Position numbers and translations under genes: made by a program
The notes under the pieces: generated by a model
Database searches by the model: none
Told to the model about the DNA's origin: nothing
What the model saw: the letters and a program-made list of their open reading frames with translations, nothing else
In this document: positions 1-12,269 of the stretch, in pieces
How the letters are laid out: the number at the start of each line of letters is the position of its first letter
How positions within the stretch are numbered: position 1 is the first letter of the stretch
DNA from: Elymus sibiricus
Lineage: Eukaryota; Streptophyta; Magnoliopsida; Poales; Poaceae
DNA length: 64,000 bases
NCBI GenBank assembly: GCA_039707655.1
Contig: CM077665.1
Location: 441,873,531 to 441,937,530 of the forward strand
Reading direction: 5' to 3'

Positions 1-2066
1 TGTCCTGCCAAAACAACACTGTATCTCCTTGATTAACTTGCACCCAGGTGACTTCTCTGTAATTATCCAGCAACTTCAGCACATTCCTCCACCAATATGA
101 ACCACATGGCTCAGTACCCTGTGGAACCCTCTCATGATAATAGGTGTTCCATATCAGATTTACCCATGGAAGATCCTTCCTATTGAGGAATTTATGAGCA
201 TGTTTTATTAGCAATGCTGTATTTTGTAGACCAAGGTTGAGAATACCCAAGCCACCTTTCTTCTTAGGTCCACAAATTAATTCCCAGGCAGCAAGAGATG
301 GTGAATGCTCCTGCCTATTTCTTCTCCAGAAACACTGCCTCTGAATCCTTTCCAACTGCTTGAGTATGCCTGGTGGGATAGACAAACTGCAGAGGAAAAA
401 AATAGGCAAAGAAGACAGAGCAGAATTTAAATACTGTAATCTGCCACCTTGAGCCAAAAAAGAGGAGCTAGATGACATCCTTCTTTCCATACAAGTAACC
501 AGTGGCATGAGATGTTCCATCCTGGGCTTAGAAATACCAATTGGTAGACCAAGATAAGTGAATGGCAAAGTTCCAACTTTGCAACCAAAAACCTGAGCAA
601 GTCTCACTGTCTCCTCTGTATCTACATTGATTGGTACCATAGATGATTTGTGGTAGTTGATATGCAGTCCAGTTGAGCGTGAGAAAACCTGTAACATCTC
701 TTTTAGGGCTACGAGCTGTTCCTCCACTGCTGGGAAAATGATCAATGTATCATCAACATATTGGATAATGGGAAAATCATTGTCATGACATGCTATGGGC
801 AACTGTATTGTTCCCTTAGCTAACATATCATTAACCATTGATTGTAAGAGGTCAGCAGCTAGGACAAACACCAGAGGTGAGATGGAATCTCCTTGCCTGA
901 CACCAGCCTTACACTGAAACTGCTTCCGAGACACTCCATTTAGGAGGACAGCAGAGGAGCCAGATGTGAGGAACTGATGAATCCAACTTCTCCATTTAGA
1001 GTTGAAGCCTTTATACCTCAAAATTTCCAATATGACTTCATGTTCAATTGAGTCAAAAGCCTTTTCAAAATCCAACTTGAGTATAAGAATTGGCCTCTTA
1101 GACTGATGGCATTGATGCAGATATTCTAATGTCCAACCTATGCAATCCTGAATGGTTCTGGTTTTAATAAATCCATACTGATTTTTGTGAACACAATCTA
1201 GGATGACCTCTTGGAATCTATTGGCTGCCATTTTTGTGAGGAACTTAATACCCAAACCTGTCAATGAAATTGGTCTATAGTCCCCAACCATTTCTGGAGA
1301 GGATTTTTTGGGCACCAAAGTAACAAAAGAGCTATTAATACTCTCCAAATTTGCTTGACCCTCATAGAAATGATTGGCCAAATTGTAGAAATCCTGGCAT
1401 ACAATGTGCCAACACTTTTTGAGGAAAAGCCCATTGAAACCATCCGGACCTGGGGCTTTATCAATAGGCATACACTTTACCACCTGATCCATCTCCTCCT
1501 TAGTGAAAGGTTTGGTCAAACCCTCCAAGCCCTTCACTGGTAAGTCAAAACCCATGAGAATTCCTTTTGCAATGCCCATACGCCCCTTGAAAGAAGATCA
1601 TAAAATTCCTTCCATTTGGCTATGTTCAGAAACCACTATGCCATCATCCAAACGCAGATTACAATAGAGTTCCTTCTATACCTCTCAGAGGCCAATGCAT
1701 GAAAGAATTTAGTGTTCTTTTCTCCCACCTTGATGGTTCTAATAGCACATCTCTTTTTTCCAATATAAGAATTGCAGATGCAGCAAGTGTTCCAAATGTG
1801 ACTTGACAACCTTTCTAAAATTGAATTCTGGTCTGAACAGAGGCCTAAGTTCCTCCATCGTATCAATCCATTCAACCACCTTATTACATTTATTAATAGC
1901 AATTTTCATCTTGGAGATTCCAAATTGCCATCTCTTCAGGTCATATCTCAGATTTTTGAATTTGTGGGCCAAAACAGCTGCAGGATTGGACTTGTGGGAT
2001 GACTTATTCCAAGACTTAGATACACAATCTAAGAAGCCATCCACCTTGGTCCAGTAATTATCAAAC
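1..2066 (-). pseudogene. LINE ORF2 linker and reverse transcriptase, partial
   Basis: Continuation of ORF2 after the endonuclease. The linker (about 2066-1560) is broken by frame changes and stops. From about 1560 to the window edge the reverse transcriptase domain reads well, with [53 protein letters not shown] and the catalytic YVDD box at 749-760 (QYVDDTLII). Further on, FTYLGLPIG and a tryptophan-rich segment mark the part after the palm, before the zf-RVT region that would lie outside the window. The domain copies LINE RNA into DNA at the nicked target. The RT part itself looks uninterrupted as far as can be read by eye. Confidence 0.85.
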
Positions 2067-2819
2067 CTAAAAAATGCTCGTTTTAGGGATTGAGGTTGTG
2101 ATAACCACCACACAAGGGACATGATCAGAAGCAGTCCTAGCCAAGGGCAGAACTTCTGTTATAGGATAGCAAGTGACCCAGTTGGTTGAGGTGAAAAACC
2201 AATCCAGTTGTTCCAACAGAGGTATGTCTTGCATGTTAGACCAAGTATATGTCCTTCCCTTGATTGGCAATTCCACCAAACCCAGATGTCCAATTATCTC
2301 ATTAAATATGAACATATCATTTATGTCTCCTCCTGGCAAATTCCTATTGTCTAAGGATCTGATAAAGTTGAAATCCCCCAATAGAAGCCAGTTCTCTTCA
2401 AATGCAATTTGCAGATTGTAAAGCCAATCCACAAATCTGTCCCTCAATTCTCCCTGACATGGGCCATAAACATTAACCAGGGTCCACACACCAGCACTCA
2501 TTTTAGATGTGAACCTAACGACAATGACAAAAGATTGCACTTGAATTAAAGTTCCATGAAGTACAGAGGAATTCCACACCACCAGAAGACCACCAGAGGC
2601 GCCCACTGAAGGGGCAAAAGCAAAGTTATCATATTGCTTCGGGCAGAAAGATCTGATCTCCTTAAGGGTGTAAGTGTCACATTTGGTTTCCTGAAAACAT
2701 GTCACAGCGCATTGACTCTCCTCCAGCTTCTGTTTGACTACTCTTTGCCTAGCCAACGAATTTAAACCTCGAACATTCCTGCAAAGAACATTCCATTTTC
2801 TATGATAAGTTCTACTCAT
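2067..2819 (-). CDS. LINE ORF2 N-terminal endonuclease domain
   Basis: Start of ORF2 (MSRTYHRKWNVLCRNVRGLN), a 250-residue open stretch of the apurinic-type endonuclease fold (endonuclease/exonuclease/phosphatase family) that nicks target DNA to prime LINE insertion. The expected motifs appear in order: NVRGLN, the metal-binding Glu in FQETK, VNVYGP, the catalytic Asp/Asn in LLGDFNF, LDWFF where LDR is usual, and the final SDHVP His. The ATG lies 207 bp after the ORF1 stop. The frame closes at 2067, before the reverse transcriptase, whereas an intact ORF2 would continue. This is therefore an open piece of a broken polyprotein, not a working gene. Confidence 0.85.
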   Translation of the reverse strand: MSRTYHRKWNVLCRNVRGLNSLARQRVVKQKLEESQCAVTCFQETKCDTYTLKEIRSFCPKQYDNFAFAPSVGASGGLLVVWNSSVLHGTLIQVQSFVIVVRFTSKMSAGVWTLVNVYGPCQGELRDRFVDWLYNLQIAFEENWLLLGDFNFIRSLDNRNLPGGDINDMFIFNEIIGHLGLVELPIKGRTYTWSNMQDIPLLEQLDWFFTSTNWVTCYPITEVLPLARTASDHVPCVVVITTSIPKTSIF

Positions 2820-3025
2820 TTAAAACATAATCAGGCAGCAGCATATAGGAAGCTACGTAGTAGCTAGCCAAACATGACATCATCACAAGATAAGTTGTAG
2901 CAGTACAACTCCAACAAACCAACTGACGGAGTACCAGAATAAAATAGCAGTTTTCACACAGAAATAAGAACAGACAGATAAAGGCAAGCTTAGGGGCGCG
3001 CCAAACCGACTGGTGGATGATATAA

Positions 3026-4796
3026 CTAATCATCAGAAGCATCCGTCGACTTCTTCGCGGGAACAGCCATAAGCTGCTCCTCCGTAAGCTTGTCCGCTGC
3101 GATGCCGAGCTCCTCCCCAATCATCTGGAGTTCCTTGATGGGTGTGGGGGGGAATGCATCCCCCCTCCGAACCTTTCTTGGGCGTGCTCGCTTCCAGTAG
3201 AGGCTTGCTGCGCGGCTTCTTTTTCTTCGGCTCCAAAGTTAGTTCAAGAAACACCGGTTTATACCCATCGCGCCTGACAGAACCCCTAGTGCATCGACGC
3301 ACCTCGGATTCTACCAGCGGGGTTGGAGCCTTGGACTTGCGCCTTGTGGTGGTACCAGTGCGTGGAGCAGCAGCAAAACTTAAACTGTGTGAAGAAGAAA
3401 CAGCAGATGTACATGTTATGTTATCCTGCACATCAGACTCCCTGGGCTCCAATATATCAGAGGAAGCAACATCCATTTCTAAAAGCAAAGAACTAGCAGT
3501 GGGCCTGGTGGGCCTGCTAGGAGAAGTGTCCTTCCACTGAAGAGCCGAAAGAACCTGAACATCATCAAAAGCCAAGGCCCAGTTCCTTTTAGATAGGACG
3601 ACAGGCGACAGGGGTTGAACTGACAGAGGCTTCTGCACTTCAAATGTCATCCCTCCCGCGAAAAGAGTCTGGAAAGTTCGTTTCCAAGCAAGCTCCGGCG
3701 GCAACGGCGGGCCATATACCAATCTTACAGCCCCAACAAAGATCTGCTGATGGTTTATCACTGGTGGCTGATATGGCACAATTGCCAAAGGATTCTGCTG
3801 CTGGACAACCTCTTCAGAAACATGGTCATGCTGATGGTCCTGATGAATGTCATTATCAGATACTGATCCAGATGGCTGATCAAGCACCATAGACTCTTGA
3901 TCTTGAACAGGTGGATCCTCTTGGTGCTGTTGCTCAGGTGCTTCATCACCACAATGCCCATGCCCCCAGTTGTCAGCATCCACATGATCATGCATGGGGG
4001 GCGGAACTGGCGGCAACTCGTTCCAACCCAAAGCAGGGTAGGGGGGAAGCACAAAATTGTGGTGCTCTGGCAGAAGCTGCCCTGGCAAGGGGTGAGGATT
4101 GCCATTGATGGGCATAGGATCCTCATCTTCCGGCATCTGTTAAGCAAAATTTGCCCCCAAGATATAGCATGGGATAGTCCAAGAAACTCTGCTCCCCCCC
4201 CCTCGATGTGCATAGTCATTAAACACCACGTCTCTGGGAACAAGAATGTCCTCAGGAAATGAAGCAAAAACAATACTTCTGACTAGATATGGATCATCAT
4301 TGACCCAATGGTGAAACTTTCCAAAAGTGTTAACCGCAGCGCGCAGATGCTCTGACGTTCGTAGATCTAATGGGACCCCCAAAAACATCAGACAGCCATC
4401 ACGAAAACCCTGAGTGCCACGAAAACCAGTACCCTCATCGTGCTTCATAAATCTAACAAAAGTGTCATTGCGCAGCGGAAGAGGTGGGAGTTGCAGCAGA
4501 GTAAAACGAACACCAGCATCACGCAATCTGAATAACCCAACACCCGAAATCCAAGGTTGCGCAGACATCACTTGTACACCTCTTTGCTCAAGCAGGTCAA
4601 CAACAGCCTCTCTCATATGCCCAATCTCATTTGGCTCAGGAATAGGCATTACCTCAGCTATCATGAACTCCTCATGTCGCCTCTGGATGGCAGATGGTGG
4701 CGTGACGAAAGTCCGCGGGAGCCGGAGTTATCCGCCATCAATGATCTGATGTCCCGCCGGGACATAGCGCATAGGATCAAGGTGGAAGTTCACCAT
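3026..4796 (-). pseudogene. LINE ORF1 (RNA-binding protein), decayed
   Basis: ORF1 of the left LINE. The reading starts with MVNFHLDPMRYVPAG (ATG at 4796) and stays in one frame through two in-frame stops (TAA at 4728-4730 and TAA at 4140-4142). It then shifts frame near 3150-3180 in a G/C homopolymer-rich stretch and ends in another frame with VPAKKSTDASDD before a stop at 3026-3028. The N-terminal half, with motifs such as GVGLFRLRDA, FVRFMKHDEG and LMFLGVPLDLR, resembles the conserved N-terminal part of grass LINE ORF1 proteins. The middle is rich in Pro, His and Gln. In the family this protein binds LINE RNA. The family assignment comes from recognised sequence character, not from a search. 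Confidence 0.75.
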
Positions 4797-4885
4797 TATC
4801 TCTGGGTGTTTCTCAGGCGAGGGGGGAGGCGGGGTTGCCGGCGGGGAGCAAGAAGGGGGGTTTGGCCTGTCGCTGATGGGACTAG

Positions 4886-7176
4886 ACAGAATAGGATAGA
4901 TTCTGTTTTGCATGCATAGTTTGCTTGTTTTAGTGTTTCCATAGCTTATAGTTAGTGGTATAAATTATGGGAATGATAGAACACAGTAGGTATCATGTGA
5001 TAACAATTATGAATCTTGTCTTGACAGTACCTATGTGAATGATCTTTACTTATTATACTAACCCATCTCACGAAGTTCCGTTAAGTTTTGTGTGATTGAA
5101 GTTTTCAAGTTTTGGGTGAGACACCGATATGAGGAGAATAAGGAGTGACAACAACCTAAGCTTGGGGATTCCCAAGGCACCCCCAAGGTAATATCCAAGG
5201 AATACTCAAGCGCCTAAGCTTGGGGACGCCCCGGAAGGCATCCCCTCTTTCGTCTTCAACATTATCGGTATATCTTACTTAGAGCTATATTTTTATTCGT
5301 CACATAATATGTGCTTTGCTTGGAAAGTCATTATATTTTGTTATTTTCTGTTAGGTGTTATTTATAATCTTGTTTTTCAATAAAAAGTTCCAAGAATTGT
5401 CTTAGGATGCCTGCATTGCATGTTTTGATGTGTGCTGTGTAAAAACAGAAACTTTTGCTGTAGTGTTTGAATTTTCATATTTTACTGGAATGTGGAAAGT
5501 TTCTGAAATTTTTACACAGTTTTTTATATAAATTATTTAGAATGTCCTAAATTTTCATAATTTTTTGAGTTACATAAGTACACTGTTTTCATAAATTTCT
5601 ACAGACTGTTCTGTTTGGACAGATTGATGTCATAGTTTTGTTATCTACTTATCCTATAGTTTCCATAGCCTATATTGGTAGATATGAATTGTGGAAATGA
5701 TAGTAAACAGTAGATGATGTTTGAAAATCATTGTGCAACTTGTCTTGGCAGTACATGAAGTGTTGATTTGTTTTTATGTGTACTAACCTATCTCACGAGT
5801 TCTTTTCAAGTTTTGTGTGGATGAAGTTTTTGAGAATAGGTGAAACCATGATATGAGAGGATTGAACGAGATACAAAAGCTCAAGCTTGGGGATGCCCAA
5901 GCCACCCCAAGTAAATATTTCAAGAAGTCTCAAGCATCTAAGCTTGGGGATGCTACGCATCCCACCTCTCTTCATCAACAATTATCGGTTAGCCTATGTT
6001 GAGCCTAAATTTTTATTCGTTCACATGATGCGTACTATTCCTGGAGTGCTATTTTTCTTTTGCTTTCTGTTTGAATAAAATACTTAGATCTGAAAATATT
6101 TATTGAGAGAGAGTCCTCACATAGCTACTTGATTGTTTACCTACTCATTGATCTTCACTTATATCTTTTGAGAGTAGTTTGATGTTTACTCTTGTGCTTC
6201 ACTTTTATCCTAAGAGTAAATTGTGAATGAATGAAATATCATAACTATGAAATTATCAATGTGTTTTATTCTTAGTAGTAGCTTCACATCTGGTTTAGAA
6301 AGTAAAATCTATTGAAGTTTTACAATCACAATATTGTTCATAGAAGCAATTCGTGAATGATTACTAAAGGAAGAGAACTTTCACATACAAATATATTATC
6401 TTGGACATCTTCTATGATTGTGAATACCCATTAATTATTGTCAAACTTGAGCAAATTAGTTGAAGTTGGACAAGGAAGACAACGTAATGAGTTATGGTTG
6501 TGTATATTTGCATAGAAGTTATATTGTTATGGATCCTCCAACATGTGGTGCTTGTTTAGAATATTTTGCTAGCCAAAAATTCCTACTAAGTAGAGATACT
6601 ACTTGTGCATCCAAAAACCCTATAACACAGTTTCTTGCCCTGAGAGTCCACTATATCTTCCTATATGCGATATTACCCTGCCGTTCCAAGTAAATTTGCA
6701 TGTGCCGCCTCTAAAATTTATTTGATCATGACTTATTATTGTTGATAATTATCTCTATGATAAATGAGTTGGGAGGCGAAACATTAAGCCCCTATCTTTC
6801 TCTGTGTTTGATGGATGCCATTTGTTCTAAAAATAGGCTTTGAGTACTAGCAATCATAGAACACTATATGATGATTGAGTATGGGGAGCTCTTACTTACA
6901 CTTTATTGAGAATAAGTTGAATTGCAACTGTTTGGTGACTAAGAACATAGGTTGTTGAGTTTCAAGAGAATTCATTGTTTGAACCATAACATGTGAATTC
7001 GTTGCTACTTTATCATGATGAGTTTTATGAGAAAGAGTTGTTGTTATGATGCTAGGAAAAGTGGTTGAAATTATCATTGATCGAACTTATGCACTATGCT
7101 AGCATTCACACTTCATAAATTATTTCTTTTATCATTTACCTACTCGAGGATGAGTAGGAATTAAGCTTGGGGATGC
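4886..7176 (+). mobile_element. Gypsy element 1, 3' non-coding internal region
   Basis: This stretch has no coding ORF and corresponds to the region between coding end and 3' LTR in the better preserved element at 14720-23084 (shared text begins with the ATTCTGTTTTGC segment and recurs around AAGCTTGGGGATGCC). Here the module occurs twice in tandem, about 4890-5400 and 5600-6080, each ending in AAGCTTGGGG followed by a hairpin. The final motif AATTAAGCTTGGGGATGC directly before 7177 is the expected polypurine tract. Its 5' part is cut off by the LINE, so the gag-pol region of this copy is not in the window. Confidence 0.75.
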
Positions 7177-8856
7177 TGATACGTCTCCAACGTATCGATA
7201 ATTTATGAAGTATTCATGCCATATTCATCTGTGTTTAGAATACTTTTATATGGTTTTGATGCACTTTATATGATTTATTTAGAACTAACCCGGACTGACG
7301 CTGTTTTCAGCAGAATTACCGTGGTGTTGTTTTTGTGCAGAAAATGAAAGTTCTCGGAATCGCCCGAAACTTTTTGGTGAATTTTTTTGGACCAAATAAG
7401 CAATATTGGAGTGAAGAACCACCGGAGAAGAGCCACGAGGTGGGCACAACCCACCAGGGCGCGCCAGAGGGCCCAGGCGCACCCTGGTGTATCGTGCCCT
7501 CCTCGTGGCCCATCTTGGCGTGAAACCGACGCTCAAAAATCCTATAAATATAGAAACCACCAGAAATAACCCTAGATTCTCCGCTCCACCTCCACAACTC
7601 TCTGTATCAACGAAAAACCAATCTGGAGGCGTTCCAGTACCCTGCCGGAGTGGGTAGATCATCTTCGGTGGCCATCTTCATCATCCTGGCGAAGGCCATC
7701 ATGAGGAGGGAGTAGTCCACCCTTGGGGCTGAGGGTATGTACCAGTAGCTATGTGTTCAATCTCTCTCTCTCGTGTTCTTGAGATGTCACGATCTTGATG
7801 TATCACGGGCTTTGTTAATATAGTCGAATCACATGATGTTATTCCCTTGCTATCACGTTGTGATGAATTGAATCTTTCCCTTTGAGATATCGTTATGTTA
7901 GATTGAATATTGGATTTGAGAACACTTGATATATGTCTTGCATGTGGATACCCGTGGTGACAATGGGGTGTTCTATTGATTCACTTGATATATGTTTTGG
8001 TACTCAACTTGCGGATTCCCGCGGTGACATTGGGGTAATCTATGCATAGGGGTTGATACACGTTCTTGTCCTACTTTCTCCGATAGAAATCTTGGGGTAC
8101 TCTTTGAGGTTCTTTGTGTTGGATTGAGTATTATGAATCTGAAATTGTTTGATGCGTATTGTATAATTAACTCATGGATACTTGTGGTGACATTGGAGTA
8201 TCTAGGTGACATTAGAGTTGGTTGATGCGTATCATATGGTGTTATTCTAGTACGAACTCTTAGATAGATTGAACGGAAAGGATAACTTGATGTTATCTTA
8301 GTACGAACTCTTGAATAGATCGATCGGAAAGGATAACTTTAAGGTGGTTTCGTACCCTACAAACAATTTCTTCTTATGTTCTCCGCTAGATAAGAACTTT
8401 GGAGTGATTCTTCGTTGCACGTTGAGGGATGGTTATGTGATCCAATTATATTAGCATTGTTGAGAGATTGCACTAGCAAAAGTACGGACCCTAGGCCTTG
8501 TTTTCAAGCATTGCAATACCATTTGTGCTCACTTTTGTTACTTGCTACCTTGCCGTTTTTATATTTTCAGATTACAAAAACCTATATCTACCATCCATAT
8601 TGCACTTGTATCACCATCTCTTCGCCGAACTAGTGCACCTATACAATTTGCCATTGTATTGGGTGTGTTGGGGACACAAGAGATTTATTGTATTTGATTG
8701 CAGGGTTGTTTGAGAGAGACCATCTTCATCCTACACCTCCCACGGATTGATAAACCTTAGGTCATCCACTTGAGGGAAAATTGCTACTGTCCTACAAAAC
8801 TCTGCGCTTGGAGGCCCAACAAAGTCTACAAGAATAAAGTTGCGTAGTAGACATCA
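7177..8856 (+). mobile_element. Gypsy element 1, 3' LTR (1680 bp)
   Basis: Starts TGATACGTCTCCAACGTATC right after the polypurine motif and ends GTAGTAGACATCA, giving TG...CA termini. The same family, in reverse, makes up the split solo LTR at 11859-31582. After removing the insertions that copy is about 1.69 kb, matching this length. A matching 5' LTR is not in the window. The element sits inside a reversed LTR of the element-2 family, so the bases after 8856 (GGTAA) should be one copy of its target duplication. Confidence 0.88.
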
Positions 8857-9769
8857 GGTAATTGATAGAAAAGCGGATAGTTATGCGATTCTCACGACAA
8901 TGATCATGTATATATATTCATCACGTCCATAAATAAATAGGCTGACTCCTGCCTCCACCTATTACTATTACTCCACTCATCGACCGCTATCTAGCATGTC
9001 TAGAGTATTAATTAAAACAGAGTAATGCATGGAGAACGATGACATGATGTAGACAAAGTAAACTCAAGCAATATGAATAAACCCCATCGTGTTATCCTTA
9101 GTAGCAACAACACAAATACGCATCTTGTCCCCTACTTTGTCACTTGGATATAGAAACTCGTCAGGTTGAACCTACCACAACGCACCACTCCCACCGATGA
9201 AATATCAATCTACTTGGCCAAAGCATATCAATAGATCAGAGGGCATTACGAATCTATAATGATCATGCAATTAAGAGACAATATATATCATAGGTATCTG
9301 AAATACTTTTCATGAATAATCTGAACATAAACCCAAAATTAATCGGATCCCAACAAACACACCACAGAATAGGATTACATCGGAATGATCAAAGCAAAGA
9401 TGTGATGACCATTGTATTGAAGATTAAGAGATAGAGAGATTGCCATCTAGGTACGAACTATGGACTCGTAGGTCTGTGGTGAACTACTCACACATCATCA
9501 TGAGGGCAACAAGGTTGATGTAGAGGCCCTCCGTGATCAATCTCCCCTCCGGCAGGGTGGCAGAACGGAGCTCCAAATGGCCTCGCGACAGAACAGAGAC
9601 TTGCGGCGGCGGAAAAAGGGTTTCGGGACTGCCTCTGTTATTTTTAGGGTGAAAGAGAATTTATAGGCCAGAGAGGGGCGCCGGGAGGCAGCCGAGGGAG
9701 GCACAAGCCATCAGGGCGCCCCCCTAGGGCACGCCCTGTTGGCTTGTGCGGCCCTCTTGCGGCCCCCGG
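8857..9769 (-). mobile_element. Gypsy LTR fragment, reverse orientation
   Basis: Reverse complement of an LTR related to that of element 2. The segments around ATTGATAGAAAAGCG, CCACCTATTACTATTACTCC and CATCGACCGCTATC match 15780-15900 and 22560-22690 read backwards. Gypsy element 1 inserted into it at 8856/8857, so the rest of its 3' part lies left of element 1, outside the window. At about 9769 it stops abruptly and the same LTR family continues in forward orientation. Confidence 0.8.
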
Positions 9770-10218
9770 CCTATGTACATGATCATGCCATGAATAACAT
9801 CATAACTATGCACTTTTCGATCAATTTCCCAACAGTAATTCGTTTACCCACCGTATGATATGTTCTTGAGAGAGATGCCTCTAGTGAAAGCTATGGCCCC
9901 GGGGTCTATTCCACATATTTACCAAAGCTCCATGTATTCTGCTGCATTTTATTTACCTTTTATTTACTTTGCAATTTATCTACCAACCACTATCATATTT
10001 GATCCTTGCAATTAACGAGTACAAGGGAACTGCCAACCCTCTTGCACGCGTTGGGTGCAAGTATTTGCTCTTGTGTGTATGTACCGTCGATGGTTGATTG
10101 CGTAATTCTCCTATTGGTTAGATAAACCTTGGTTCTTACTGAGGATGTACTTGTTGCTACTCTACTACATCAATCCCTTCCTCTTCGGGGAAAACCCCAA
10201 CGCATCTACAAAGTAGCA
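9770..10218 (+). mobile_element. Gypsy LTR fragment, forward orientation, 3' end
   Basis: Forward-strand 3' part of an element-2-like LTR, from about CTATGTACATGATCAT to the LTR end CATCTACAAAGTAGCA at 10218. It aligns with 15850-16305, including CCCAACAGTAATTCGTTTACCCACCGT and the AAACCTTGGTT segment near the end. It directly abuts a reversed Copia LTR at 10219, implying the Gypsy element had inserted in that Copia LTR. Confidence 0.78.
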
Positions 10219-10738
10219 GGCCCAGAGATATTTCTCCGTCACATGGAGTGACAAATCCCGGTATCGATCCATGCAACCCAACTAGTACTTTCTGAGATAC
10301 CTGAAGAGTGCCATTATGATCACCCAGTTACAAAGTGATAGTTGATACCCACAAAGTATTCTTCCGGTATTAGGGAGTGGCATGATCTCATAGTCCGAGG
10401 AATAGACACTTGACTTTAAGAAAGCAATAGCAATATGAACCTATTGACATGATCAGATGCTAAGCTTGCAATTCGGTTTGTCCATCACACCATTCTCCTA
10501 ATGATGTGATCCCGTTTTTAAATCACAACTCATGTCTATGGTTAGGAAACCTTCACCATATTTAATCAACGAGCTAGTCAAGTAGAGGATCACTACAGAC
10601 ACGGTATTTGTTTATGTATCCACACATGTATCTGAATTTCCGGTTAATACAATTATATAATGGACGATAAACATTTATCAGAACAAGGAAATATGATAAT
10701 AACAACTTTATTATTGCCTCTCACAAATATTCCCAACA
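10219..10738 (-). mobile_element. Copia LTR fragment (BARE/WIS/Angela-like), truncated
   Basis: Reverse complement of the 5' part of a Copia LTR. Its outer end at 10738 reads TGTTGGGAATATTTGTGAG on the minus strand. It is clearly related to the LTRs of the full Copia element at 48149-57343 (shared CACCCAGTTAC, TGATGTGATCCCG and CTCATGTCTATGG segments) but considerably more diverged. The inner part is missing, displaced by the Gypsy insertion that ends at 10218. Confidence 0.82.
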
Positions 10739-11858
10739 ATCATGACGCAGCCCTCGCTCCGTCAAATGGGCCTGGTGCCACCATCATCCAAGCGCGTCAA
10801 TGAGGAGCCACCGTCCGCGATGTTGTCTGCGTAAAGCGGGAGTCGGCGTCCCAACTCTAGTGGGTTAAGGACGAACATGGGTCCCGCCGCGCAATGACCT
10901 CCACATCGGAGGTTGCGTCAAGGAGAAGCACGCGTCCCCCAACGCAGTCATCGCGTCATGGATGCGCCCGCATAGCCCCCGGTGCACAGTCGGTTCGTTC
11001 GCGTCACCCCCGGTTCAAAGCCAGTACGCCCACATTAACGGGACCGCATCGCTGCCACGCCATAACCGCGGCCCCGCTAGGGAGGAGCTGTCATCAGCAA
11101 TCACGAAGGCGAGTGGCGCATCCTCCGCTACCGTGGAGGAGGCGGTTACGGCGGTGCCTCGGACTCGAGGACTGTCGTGTCTGAGGAGCGTGCGATGAGG
11201 CAACACACACGGTACGACCAGCGCAACACCGCTCGCGGCTATGACTCGCCAAGTCAGACATGGCGCCGGAATGGGTCGACCACGACCCAGACCTAGCTGA
11301 CGCATGGGCCCTCGACCACTCCGTCACCACCACGGGGACAACTGCTCACCGATTCCATCACCTTGACGGTGAGCTTGCCAAGATCGGCAAGAGTGGTCGC
11401 TTAACGACTCCTCCACCAACCCTAACAGGGGCAAGGCCGCCATCGAAGCTCCACGGGCACTATCTGCTCTGGCCACGGTGGCCCACTGTATCGTGTAGGA
11501 GGAGGCCAAGCGGCACCTCCGCGAGCGCCAAGCAGGTGTTAGACAAGGCTACTGCGGCCCTCCGACGCCCTTCTGCCGTTGGAGGGACAACAACGACGAC
11601 GGTGGTGCGGCAGGGCAGGGTGGCTGCTCACAGATCAACGCAGTGGTTTTCTATGTTACTTCATTTGGAATGTAGGCACAACCTAGCAATGAAAGGATGA
11701 AATCATCTTACCGATGGGCATGCTCTTCCTCTAGGGATCATCCGATATCACCCTGGTCCTCGTGGCCTAGCAACCACACCTCCTCTCGCCTCCCCTAACT
11801 ATCACTGTACCTAGAAGGACGGGGAGGATGTGTGTTTCGAGTCAGGGAATTTAGTCCC
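10739..11858. other. GC-rich unclassified segment, no supported gene
   Basis: About 1.1 kb between the Copia LTR fragment and the solo Gypsy LTR. It is strongly GC-rich from 10740 to 11650. Open stretches occur in several frames on both strands, the longest on the plus strand at 11260-11700 (146 codons, with DADAWALDHS-like text), but none has a recognisable domain and the composition alone would leave frames open. It may be a decayed gene fragment or the remains of an old transposon. Across the solo LTR it is contiguous with 31583 onward: joining the two sides at the GTCCC duplication gives ordinary continuous sequence. Confidence 0.5.
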
Positions 11859-12269
11859 TGATGTCTACTATGGAACTTTATTCTTGTAGACTCTGTTGGG
11901 CCTCCAAGCACAGAGTTTTGTAGGACAGTAGCAATTTTCCCTCAAGTGGCTGACCTAAGAGCATCTCTAGTGGCTAGTGTATGTGGTAGTCTAAGCCAAA
12001 TATAGACTACCAGAGGTCAAAAAACGCCTCCAGCGGCTGGTGTATGAGCTAGTCTAAATTTTAGACATCCATCAAAATCGCTACCAATCGTCCACATTTG
12101 GACGACCGAGCGACAACGAGCAAACCACAGCTGCCTGCCCCGAGCTCTCTCCCGCGCCCAGTTGGAGACGAGGAGGACGCGCCCTCCCCTGCCCCGAGCT
12201 CGCCGCCGTCCTGAGGTATGCCCGTTTCTTCAGATTCATAGAGAGCAGAGTGACCAGAGAGAGAGAGAG

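Larger units (their letters stand above)
1..4885 (-). mobile_element. LINE (L1-type non-LTR retrotransposon), 3' end beyond window
   Basis: Minus-strand non-LTR retrotransposon with the usual order of a nucleic-acid-binding ORF1 (4796-3026), a short spacer, and an ORF2 with an endonuclease domain followed by a reverse transcriptase running off the left edge. Its 5' end lies near 4885. Beyond that point the sequence resembles the 3' non-coding part of a Gypsy element (compare 19012 onward), so the LINE appears to sit inside that Gypsy element. The target duplication cannot be seen because the LINE 3' end is outside the window. In-frame stops and frame changes in both ORFs show it is inactive. 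The subfamily cannot be named safely, although the ORF1 type is common in wheat and Brachypodium relatives. Confidence 0.9.

Noticed and set aside
7285..7662. Overlapping frames in the Gypsy LTR (125 and 93 codons)
   Set aside because: They lie in an LTR, recur in other LTR copies with different interruptions and show no protein family.
10894..11700. Candidate genes in the GC-rich segment
   Set aside because: Open frames exist on both strands at once and none has a recognisable domain; kept only as an unclassified segment.
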